From Akebia trifoliata (lineage: Eukaryota > Streptophyta > Magnoliopsida > Ranunculales > Lardizabalaceae): a stretch of 64,000 nucleotides of DNA. A program made the position numbers and the translations under genes. Shown here piece after piece: positions 46,101 through 54,893 of the stretch; the first letter of the stretch is position 1, and the number at the start of each line of letters is the position of its first letter. The notes beneath the pieces were generated by a model. It had not been told where the DNA came from. It saw only the letters and a list, made by a program, of their open reading frames with translations, and did no database searches. The stretch covers positions 5,611,221 through 5,675,220 of the forward strand of contig CM030711.1 in NCBI GenBank assembly GCA_017979445.1. Direction: 5' to 3'.

Positions 46101-47356
46101 AGTTCAGCTTCTTCTTATAGATCATCCTAGTAAAGCTTGTTTGTACGATTAGGGAGGATGCTAACAGCTGCTCCTATGTTAAGATGTCATCAAAATAAGG
46201 GGATATATAGATATCTAACTAAGCATAATTCATTTCTAAAATGAATAAATATTACATGTAATTTACAAGTCCTTCCTACGAGCCATTGTTGATTTTTTTT
46301 TCCTTTTTACAAGCAATTCTATCTATGCCATTGATGAAGGACTTCTTCCTTACAGTGATTAGCAGTCTCTCTACAAATTCAAGAAGAGGTAACTGACAAG
46401 GTTTAAAACCTCGTCTCAAGCCAATGTTACGTTCAAGGAAAAACCCGATATTGTCTCAACGGATACATTCCCATAACGTTTGATGTTTCATATTGTATCG
46501 GCCAATACTGATGATACATATCGATACGATGAGATATTTTGAACAATGGAGATCAATACTAAAGTGAAATCTAATGAAAGTTACCTAGCAAGTAATCAGC
46601 TCTTCTCCCTATTTTGATAATAATTAAAGTCACCAATTCACCAATAGAGTACATAAGAACAATTGAAGGCCAACACCTTATAACTATCAAAAATTTATCA
46701 AAAAAAAAAATTATAGCTATCAAATGCTTGCAATTAATTTCAATTACAAAGTATGGATCAAAGAAACAGGAGATTACCTAAAATAGGAGGAACACCCATT
46801 TCAACCCCCATATGAACAAGAGCATTCTTGATCTCATTTTTTTGTATCTTTCCCTTATCCTCTGTATCTAAATCAGTAAAGAGATTCTCCGCCAACATCG
46901 CGAAATCGTCTTCGTCCTCCAAAAAAAGCCGAAGTGGATTTCCATCCAAAACCGATACTATAAGTGGATCATCTAAGTGACAACAAACTCAATCTCAATA
47001 ACTGAATCAAAAATCAAAAATCAAAAATTTAAGAACTTGATCGATCAGATTGGATTCAAGTTGAATTTACCTTCTAATTCATCAGCGATAGCGATCACGA
47101 ACTCTCGGAGTTTCGAAGAAGCTTCTTCGATGTCGAGTTGTGCAGAGTTGAAGCTATCTACATCGATGTTAATCCGTTTAAGTGCGTTGTACTTTAGGGT
47201 TTCGGGCAATGAGAGGCCGAAAATTGAGGAGGAAACTTCGGATTCTGCAATCTTGAGAAGCTGAGCTCCTGTAAAGGCGCCTTCTGTGTTGGGGAGACGA
47301 TGATCGACGTCTCTGAGACGGGTTCCGTCAAGCACCGTTAAACCTCCGTCAGTCAT
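40113..47356 (-). CDS. Plant EF-hand family protein of unknown role
   Basis: Exons on the minus strand: 47356-47071, 46972-46778, 40964-40780 and 40433-40113. Introns are 98, 5,813 and 346 bp with GT-AG ends, and the phases join to 328 aa. An N-terminal region (TVLDGTRLRDVD, FTGAQLLKIAES) is followed by SVLDGNPLRLFLEDEDDFAM. One clear EF-hand loop lies at residues 131-142 (DTEDKGKIQKNE: Asp1, Glu3, Gly6, Ile8, Glu12), and GVEMGVPP follows. A second, degenerate site lies near the C-terminus (EVFADVDNKKIDSELGRDEF). NDILKKHGAEGDEELGQAQF and NGSKLRKLLADEEELN are strongly plant-like. I recognise it as a conserved plant family annotated only as calcium-binding EF-hand. No signal peptide or membrane segment. 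Ca2+ binding is inferred; position 5 of the loop is Lys, so affinity may be low. Confidence 0.9.
40490..40690. repeat. Dispersed repeat in EF-hand gene intron 3, copy 1
   Basis: Related in the same orientation to 44005-44215 in intron 2 of the same gene. Shared words are TTTTCAGCTGAGACCAGAAC or TTTGGCTGAGACCAGGATG, GAAACA.TGACC..AAAACATT, AATGTTTCAG and GAGATTTTAA, followed by an ACAATATGATAT-type end. Non-coding; no clear ends. Confidence 0.65.
40965..46777 (-). other. 5.8-kb second intron of the EF-hand gene
   Basis: Bounded by GGTAATCT (donor, minus strand) and TACCAG (acceptor). It holds the dispersed repeat at 44005-44215, a C17/(AC)n simple repeat at 43411-43440 and AT-rich DNA. Short frames at 44886-45365 and elsewhere show no known domain. 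I see no complete transposon and no nested gene. Confidence 0.6.
44005..44215. repeat. Dispersed repeat in EF-hand gene intron 2, copy 2
   Basis: Counterpart of 40490-40690. It contains TTTTGGCTGAGACCAGGATG, AATGTTTCAGGAATGTTTGG and TTGACCGAAATATTTCCTTG, and ends near ACAATATGATATCACC. It is slightly more complete than copy 1. Confidence 0.65.
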
Positions 47357-47778
47357 TTTTAGAGAGAGAGAGAGAGACAGTAAAAAAAATCAAACGAAGA
47401 CCGCTGAGGAAGAAGAAATGGAGACGTTTCGCTTGTTTTGTTTTTTTAATTGAGGTGGGAACTGGGAAGGTTGATATTTAAAATAATGCCCCCTGGATTT
47501 CTTAAAATTACAAAAATACCTTTAAAATCCATGGATCGTGATTAATAATGATTAATTACCAAATAGTGGTAGTAATCATGTCCAACACTGAAAAATGAAA
47601 CGTGGTACGGCCCACTAACCCATGATTTTCCCACTGGGTAGGGTTGTTAGTGGATCAGATCATACCCGTAGTCCAATCCATTTCAATCTAATAATTTCGG
47701 GTCTGGAGTAAGGATATGGATTCCAGTGAAGACCTAATCGCTTAAGTATAGGATTTTTTAAACTATCAGATTAGTTTT

Positions 47779-47914
47779 GGATAAATTCTTAAATAATTAC
47801 AAAAGTTTTCAGTATTTCTGAAGTTTTGATCTTATTTTGTCAAATATTACGTGGTAGTTGTGTCAACACATGTAACATTTTCAGTATTTTTGATAATTAT
47901 TTAAGAATTTACCC
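47779..47914. mobile_element. Short palindromic MITE (GGGTAAATT family), copy 2
   Basis: 136 bp, left end GGATAAATTCTTAAATAATT; the right end, complemented, begins GGGTAAATTCTTAAATAATT. Shorter than copy 1 at 16849-17030 but with the same ends and the internal word GTCAACA. The target duplication is unclear. Confidence 0.65.
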
Positions 47915-47991
47915 TAAATTTTTTCCATATCCATACTAAATCTAATAATTTGTGTGAAAATATATAAATTATCTAGTGTCGTGTTAATATT

Positions 47992-48218
47992 ATGGTTTTT
48001 AAACTCGTCCAAGACCGAGACATATCGCCCGAGTTAACTCGGTATCAGAGCTGAACGAGACCAACTCACAAAGTCATTTTTTGATCGAGGCTTACGTCTC
48101 ACAGTGTAATTTTTTGAGTTATCTCACGAGACGTCTCAAACGTATCGGAAAACTCGTCCGAGACGACTCGATATCGGAGCTAAACGAGATGAGACGCGAT
48201 ACTGAGTTTAAAAACCAT
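47992..48218. mobile_element. 227-bp MITE (ATGGTTTTTAAA family), copy 2
   Basis: It starts ATGGTTTTTAAACTCG and ends with its complement CTGAGTTTAAAAACCAT. It has the same length and the same internal order of words as 17129-17355, with roughly one in ten bases different by eye. It sits 77 bp after the GGGTAAATT-family copy, echoing the arrangement at 17 kb. Confidence 0.8.
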
Positions 48219-49486
48219 GGTTGATATAGCATAGGAATTGTATCTATTTGTTTTAGTGAGAGGTTTTTAGGCACATTGGTTCCTAACTAAACCGTTTATC
48301 TATATGTTACATAGTCCAATGTGTTTATTCTCCAATAAAGAAGTGCCATGTAGACACCGTATTTTGTTATACGAATGGGACATCATTTTAAATCATGACT
48401 TTACATTATATGGTATATTTGTTTTAGATATAAGATATACTTTATTTATATGAAAGTGTGTCAACTTGCAAAATTGTTTAAAGTTTCCACCTTCATCTAC
48501 TAATTATTAATCATTGATAGTGTTTGCTTAGCAAACAAATAAGGTGTCTATCAAATTGATTTTGATGATTTGGATCTAATCTGATTATTATCAAATCAGA
48601 TTTGGATCCAAATATTTACATCCAATAAGCATTCAATCAATAAGGACCCAATCTGATAAATATCAGATCGGTTCTGATCCGATCCATTGCTTGAAGATTG
48701 GTCCTAGATTTGCCCCTAATCCATTCTAAACTTGATCCATTTCCAGCCCAAACCCAACCATGCATCCAAAATTAAGGTAACTAATCATTTTTAACCTAGT
48801 TTTACATATTTTTCAGGACAACTCATTAAAAATAAAAATTTAATGCTGAAATCCTATGACAAAAACCACCAAAATAGTTTTTCTTTGAGAAACATTTTCC
48901 TTATTAACTTAGTAAGATTTAGAGCCTTACTAAGGATCGTTTTGCTCAAATGGAGTACCACATGAACAATCCAACACCACAGCCCTCTATGATTTCTTTG
49001 AAAGAAAAAATAATCAAAAAACGATTTCTTTTGAACCTGATCCAAGGTTTTGAAAATAGGTGGGCTACCGAACTTTCACATAACTTCCAAATTTAAAATT
49101 GAAATTCAACGGTGAAAATTGACTTTTTTTCAAAATTCATAGAATTTTGTCCTTCACAACTCTGAAACATCGAATCATGTTTTTGGATGCCATAAGGTGA
49201 AATCCTTACTAACTTAGTAAGGTTAGTCGGATTTTTTTCTTTTAATTTTTTCAAAGAGAGAGTCCATGGGCATTTATGAGTCAATAAATCAGAAAAGGTC
49301 AGCAACACGGTTGTGCCGTGTCTATCATTATTGACCCTAAGGGCATGAATCATGAGTCGTGACATAACAACAGGCATGGTTTGGTCTCTTAACTCTTAAG
49401 TAACTGATGTTGAAAAGTCAATTAATTGAATTAGTCCTAGCCATCACATTAATCAACTATTCTACGGGTTATTTTCAAAAGAATAA
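48219..49486. other. Intergenic region, no gene seen
   Basis: Around 48560-48690 variants of AATCTGAT and GATCCGATCC recur without forming a clear array. The minus-strand frames at 48854-49045 and 49093-49377 both encode a TTACTAACTTAGTAAG-like word on the + strand (twice, near 48894 and 49206), suggesting an old internal repeat. No protein family recognised. Confidence 0.4.
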
Positions 49487-49701
49487 TGGTCAAGTGGGTT
49501 TCATTCAATGGCTAACTTTTTGGCAAAATATTTTTCAAAACATGAGTTAGAAGTTTTGGAATGGGCTGATTTTTGGTAAGGATGATCTCCTCACCGTAAA
49601 GATCATCCTCACCAAAAATCAACCCATTCCAAAACTTCTAACTCATGTTTTGAAAAATGTTTTGCCAAAAAGTTAGCCATTGAACGTTACCCTGGTCAAG
49701 T
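49487..49701. mobile_element. Mutator-like foldback MITE, copy H, with perfect 9-bp target duplication
   Basis: Element 49496-49692 (197 bp) is flanked by TGGTCAAGT at 49487-49495 and 49693-49701. Ends: GGGTTTCATTCAATGGCTAA on the left; the right end, complemented, begins GGGTAACGTTCAATGGCTAA. It contains one core hairpin (TTAGAAGTTTTGGAATGGGC and complement). This copy supplies the best evidence that the family makes 9-bp duplications, the hallmark of Mutator-like elements. Confidence 0.92.
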
Positions 49702-50122
49702 AACCTCAGACTGAAACCTTATATCGTACTTCTAAACATGAAAATATATGGTTCCTATCCACTTTCACGTTAAGAAGTGCGATATGAGGTTCCAACTTGA
49801 GGTCACTCAACATGACTCTTTCCAAAAACTGTTGGTAGATATTGAATCAGATGGAAGGGTTAAATTGGGTCCAGACATAAGGACTATGGATTGAAGCAAG
49901 AAATTTACACGGATTGCTCGTAGAGAGAAGGTATTAGACCATCTTAGGTGGGGCATGGATGAATGACATTTTAGAAACTTTACCCTAAGTATCAAGCATT
50001 GTCACAAAATTCTATTATTTTTATATATAAAAAAATTGAATTTTTTTTTCCAAATAGTGGGTTTGCATATTAAATTCATAATTTATCAATTAATCATGAA
50101 CTATAGTAATATTTCTACCCTT

Positions 50123-50330
50123 CACCCTTTTTTTTTAAAGTGAGGTGTTTGGGCCTCTTAAAGCACTCAACTAATCCCCGGAGCAGGTGCAATCTCTCCC
50201 CACCCTACTCGCATCAGGTAATTTTTGAGATAAATCCATGGGATAAACTTGAATGGGGTTTAAACTCAACACTTCCCCCTTTTTAGATGAAGGCCTTCAC
50301 CAGTACTGAGCCCAACACTCATTGGTGACT
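50123..50330 (-). mobile_element. tRNA-derived SINE, minus strand
   Basis: On the minus strand it begins near GTCACCAATGAGTGTTGGGC. A box B-like GAGTTTAAACCCC follows, and the 3' part is GCACCTGCTCCGGGGATTAG ... GGCCCAAACACCTCACTT, with an A tail (T run on the + strand at 50128-50137). This layout is typical of plant tRNA-derived SINEs. Confidence 0.65.
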
Positions 50331-50470
50331 CCCTCAAAATTTTACTTTTTTCAACTTTCCAAATCTCAAGAACAAGATAAATTTTTTATTAAGGTTAAAG
50401 ATGAGTGATTGTAAGAAATCCAAAGGCATCATTTGTATATTATTTATTTATTTATTATTATTATTATTTT

Positions 50471-50494
50471 TTTTTTTGGGGGGGGGGGGGGGGG
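50471..50494. repeat. T/G homopolymer run
   Basis: A T run is followed by about 18 G, in a TTATT-rich setting. It is a likely site of length error in sequencing. Confidence 0.9.
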
Positions 50495-50694
50495 AGGGGA
50501 TTTCCCTGTTTTTCAAGGAACTTTTCCAACTTTATCTTCATTAAACAAATTGAATCCTTGAAATTAATTATTGAATCCAACATTGTTACTATGATATCAA
50601 GTTCCATTTCAGAATAAAGATTTATTGTTTACAAAAAATAGTGTTAACTAATGAATCGATAGCTTGATACCAAAAAATAGTCCTTATTTATTTT

Positions 50695-50790
50695 TATTTT
50701 TTTTTGCTAACCGAGTGTCCGGGCCAACTTGCGCGCACCACAACTAATCTCGGGGAGGACTACCACAACAACCCACCACCATGGAAAAAT
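50695..50790 (-). mobile_element. 5'-truncated SINE 3' end, minus strand
   Basis: On the minus strand GGTGGTGGGTTGTTGTGGTA is followed by CTCCCCGAGATTAGTTGTGG, GCGCGCAAGTTGGCCCGGAC and an A run (T9 on the + strand). It matches the layout of the 3' end of the SINE at 50123-50330. The 5' part is missing. Confidence 0.6.
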
Positions 50791-51154
50791 AGTCCTAATT
50801 AATTATTCAATGGCATGAAAAATATTAGAGTGATTGATTAGGTGGAGAGAAAATTGTCAGAGAACATGGTTTAGTGTTTGGATTTTACTACACGTGACAC
50901 ATTATGCCATTGATTCATCATCTTCACTGAGTTTATTTATTTATTTTTTAAGAGAGAATTCAGACTCCCCCATTTGATCATCTGGTTACAATCAACTAAT
51001 CACCTCAAAAAATTTGGGTAGGGGATTGCCAACCTCTAAACTAATTGAATGGTGATGGGGTGGTGAGCTTCAAGTACCTAACTCTTTCCCTGGGGGGACA
51101 AAACCATCTACGTCTAATACTATAATTTGGAAAATCTCGTTACCACTATGATTT

Positions 51155-51586
51155 GGAGTTGCTACTATTCGACTTTTGAATTGGGTGTGAATGGTCATCC
51201 AAATAACATTTTCTGAAAAATCAATTTAGTAAAATTGTGGTTACCCTTTTATCATTATTGCCATGAATGGGGTGTGTGTGTGTGTGTGAAAAGTTCACAT
51301 ATGGTGAAGATGATGGAAGAAGGGAATAAAGAGCTTCAACCTCACCCTTTTCGATCAAAACGCCTTGCACATTCCATGGACAAGGTTTGAGCTTAACCAT
51401 TGAAAGTAATGGAGGGTATTCCATCACATCCTAAGGGTTTTCTAAAAAGAATAAAAAACAATAGAGTGTCAGGGTAGAAGAGAGATAAGGGAGAATACCA
51501 TACTTGAATTCGAATCTACCCTAGCTCACCTTGAGCTTGTGAACTTCCCTTTTCTTCTTTGTTTTCAATGGGGGTTAGAAATTATA

Positions 51587-51628
<42 letters not shown>

Positions 51629-51760
51629 CTTAGAAGAATCTTGGTATAGGTTTGAGGCGAGAGGAGAATATGTGTTCCAACTCATGGGAAAACTCTCCTT
51701 TTATAGAGCTTGGAAACACTTTTGAGGGTAAAATAGTCTAAGCCTAAAAAAACGGAGTCC
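51155..51760 (-). mobile_element. Degraded gypsy (Tat/Ogre-like) LTR fragment
   Basis: The + strand start GGAGTTGCTACTATTCGACT then TTGGGTGTGAATGGTCATCC is close to the solo LTR at 2101-2145 (GAGTCGCTACCATTCAAATT, GGGTGTGAATGGTCACCC). A minus-strand TATA-like CTCTATAAAAGGAG lies near 51700. No right end of the TACA type was found. It contains a TG microsatellite at 51592-51622. Confidence 0.55.
51592..51622. repeat. (TG)n microsatellite
   Basis: Fifteen TG units inside the degraded LTR fragment; a shorter (TG)9 run lies at about 51271-51288. Confidence 0.95.
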
Positions 51761-53130
51761 ATCCAAATCCGTGGACCCATGATTTCCACTATTGTGCTCA
51801 AACTTCATGTTGGACTTTTGACAATCCAAGCGATTCATGAATTCATCTACGATTTGTCCTACATCAGATATGATTGTTGGAATAATAGTTCACCTTGATG
51901 TATATTAAAGTAGAATTTCATACCCCATTTAACGTACTTCATAATCAAATTTTTAATTAAATTTGAAATTTTTTCTCATTTTCTTCTTCTTTATTGATCA
52001 TACAATCTTAATGGGCTTCATTATATTTAGAAACGTGTTTGTTATATTCATACTTGTTATTGTGGTTCATATCGGAATGAATCAAATAACATTTAAAGAC
52101 AACATTGATCTCAATATGCCTCAAAGATTAGTCCACCCAACTATTTGTCAGCGGAAAGAGAGAAGGAATGGGTGACTCTCTACACAGCACACGAGAAAAA
52201 GAAGCTGAGGCAGGACAACGAGATGGATGGGTGTATCCGGATCTAGGCCAATTTCCTCATGCGGAGAAGGGCTCATCTCCCTAAACCAAAATTCACTAAT
52301 CTAGGTGTATGGTCTTTGCTCATTCCAAAGAAGAAGGTCGATTTGATCTTTTAACTCTTTTAGTTAGAGTAAGAAAGAGAGAAGTACGGAGTAGGCCCGT
52401 AGGAGAGTACGACTGTACCCCTCCCAGGGTTTAGGGGGGTAACGTTCCTACTCTCTTAGTTAAACGAGCTGTAAGCCCATATTTAATATATCCATAAGTT
52501 GATTTCACCTTGCTTTTATCCACATTTTCCTACATCGATCATTCTCGCAAAGAATATACAACGCGGCTTTACAACTCCTCGCAGCAACAGAAGAAGGAAA
52601 TTGCCTCACAACCACTCATCACTATTCATGGGTTTCATTTCTTTGAGCTTGCTTTCAATGATTTATTTCATCAATGGAGGATATATATATATATAGAGAG
52701 AGAGAGAGAGGGAGAGAGGTCCATGTGTCACTATACAGAGATGTATCATCAATGTTTCTGTTATAATGCCTCCATCAAAAACAATTTCAAGAAAATTTCC
52801 TTGGATGGGTTTTGCAGGCCGTTAAGTACTAATTAATATATGGTTTGGGCTAGTTTCGTAGTTATTGGAAATATTAATGGCATTGTATTACAACAATACA
52901 AACAAAGTAGAAAGGGATGGGAAGCTGGTTAGTTGCATTCAGAATTTTAAGAAAATCACTAATATTTTAATTTATTAGCATACCTAAGTATTTCTCAAGT
53001 CAAGGTATGGTCATGACATCTATGTTGATTGAGTCATGATTTTCAAACACCCCCTCTGACATATGCTATCTGATGTGGCAAGGGTTAGGGTTAGAATCCA
53101 TAGATTTTTTTTCTCGGGATTACAACTGTA
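51761..53130. other. Intergenic region, nothing certain
   Basis: A GC-richer patch at 52145-52310 and imperfect inverted words around 52355-52470 (CTTTTAGTTAGAGTAAG against CTCTCTTAGTTAAACGAG) may be an old element. An (AT)n/(AG)n run lies at about 52680-52712. No recognisable gene. Confidence 0.4.
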
Positions 53131-53352
53131 CATCTCTATAAATATGTGCAGTTGTGTATGTCGAGGGATAATCTATCATTCTAGCACATGCTATGTCAAA
53201 GAGCAAATGTCAGAAGGGGGCATCAGAAAATCATTATTCACATCTCTCTATAAATATGTGCAGTTGTGTATGTTGAGCGATAATCTATCATTCTAGCACA
53301 TGCTATGTCAAAGAGCAAATGTCAGAAGGGGGCATCAGAAAATCATTATTCA
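53131..53352. repeat. 110-112-bp tandem duplication
   Basis: Copy 1 is 53131-53240 and copy 2 is 53241-53352. Both begin CATCTCTATAAATATG (copy 2 has two extra bases, CT) and end GGGGGCATCAGAAAATCATT followed by ATTCA. They differ at about three positions, so the duplication is recent. Confidence 0.92.
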
Positions 53353-53775
53353 TATCTCGAGATATGAGTTAGATTCAAATTTGAAAATATTGGAGATGGA
53401 TGGTCCCTACCATTCATACCAACTCTAGAAGAATAACCCATAATTGTCTCATTAGTTGGGAATATCTTCCACGACCACGAATTGATTCCACAAATCTCCC
53501 AATTTAACAACGTCAAAATGACATATCAATGCAATTGTGTGAGAAATATTATGCATTAGGAGAAAGTAAAAGTCTAACAAAAAGATTGTGCATGTACGTA
53601 GTAGGTGAATATATTTGACAATATTTCCTCAGGGACACCCGCGAAGGCGTTTCCTCACTTACCTAATGCATGTGTTGCACGTGCCCAGGGGAGGATCCCA
53701 TATGCCTTGGTTCTGGCCCTGGCTCATCCAGTCTCCCTAGTTTGACATAAGTCCGAACACCTTCATATATATATA

Positions 53776-54095
53776 TATGGTGGTTTTCGGAGGCCTTAAA
53801 GAGAGCCAAACATTTTTTTTAATGTACGGGTTAGAGGTTTTAAAATGGATCATCCTTACAAAAAATCAGCTCATTCCAAAACTTCTAACCTCATCAAAAG
53901 TAATTTGTAAAAATCAGACAGTCTATGATTCTTCAATTTGTAAACTAAAGTTAGAAGTTTCGGAATAGGTTGATTTTTTGTGAGGAAAAGAGGTCATCCT
54001 CACAAAAAAATTAGCTCATTCTAAAACTTCTAACCCCTATTTTCAAAAATGTTTGGCACAATGTTTGACTCTCTTTAAAGCCTCTGAATGCTTCT
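53776..54095. mobile_element. Mutator-like foldback MITE, copy F
   Basis: The left end GGTGGTTTTCGGAGGCCTTA continues into AAGAGAGCCAAACATTTTT, and the right end has AAAAATGTTTGGCACAATGT, TTGACTCTCTTTAAAGCCTC and TGAATGC. The ends match copy E (28682-28946). The core hairpins are partly shortened, and the right end has a small internal duplication of the GTTTG word. Flanked by TA runs on both sides. Confidence 0.75.
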
Positions 54096-54120
54096 CATAT
54101 ATATATATATATATATATAT

Positions 54121-54494
54121 ATTCAACACCCTACACTTTACCCTACGCTTTACCAAATGTATTTTGTCTTACATGGGTTAGAAGTTTTGGAAGGGGCTGA
54201 TTTTTGGTGAGGATGATCTCTACAGTTAGAAGATCCTCCTCACCAAAAATCAGCTCATTCCAAAATTTCTAACCCCATGTTTACAAGTTGAAAAATTGTG
54301 GACCGTCCATTTTTTGTAAACCATTTTTTATGGGGTTAGAAATTTTGGAATGGGCTGATTTTTGGTGAGGATGATCTCCTCACCATAGAGATCATCCTCA
54401 CCAAAAATCAGACTATTCCAAAACTTCTAACCCATATAGGACAAAACATGTAGAGTAAAGTGTAGGGTAAAGTGTAGGATGTTGAACGGGACCC
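54121..54494. mobile_element. Mutator-like foldback MITE, copy C
   Basis: 374 bp, right end ATGTTGAACGGGACCC, the complement of the left end of copy A. The left end begins ATTCAACACCCTACAC, with the GGG terminus lost to the TA run. Two full core hairpins with the spacer GTGGACCGTCCATTTTTTGT. Same orientation as copy B. Confidence 0.82.
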
Positions 54495-54504
54495 ATATAT
54501 ATAT

Positions 54505-54893
54505 GATCAGGTTATTTTGACAAAATCCTAAATAATATTCTAGACAAAGTTTTGTCTTATATGACTAATTTTTTTGGAATGGACTGATTTTTTGTGAGGA
54601 TAATCTATATAATAAGTAAATCATCCTCACAAAAAATCAGTCAACTCTGAAACTTCTAACCTCATGAAAAGTGGTTATAAACTAATGGTAAAAAAAATGA
54701 CGGTTAACGATTCTTCAACTTATGAACTAGGGTTAGAAATTTCAGAATTGGCTGATTTTTTGTGAAGATAATTTTCTCACCATAGATATCATCCTCATAA
54801 AAAATCAGCTAATTCCAAAAAATTTAGCCCATATAAGACAAAATGCTTTGTCTAAAATGTTGTTTAGGATTTTGTCAAAAGAACACTATCCGA
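54505..54893. mobile_element. Mutator-like foldback MITE, copy G
   Basis: Left end GATCAGGTTATTTTGACAAA then ATCCTAAA; the right end, complemented, begins GGATAGTGTTCTTTTGACAA then AATCCTAAA. Two core hairpins (GGACTGATTTTTTGTGAGGA type). The terminal sequence is unlike copies A-F and H. It follows copy C after a short TA run, making a three-element cluster. Confidence 0.78.
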
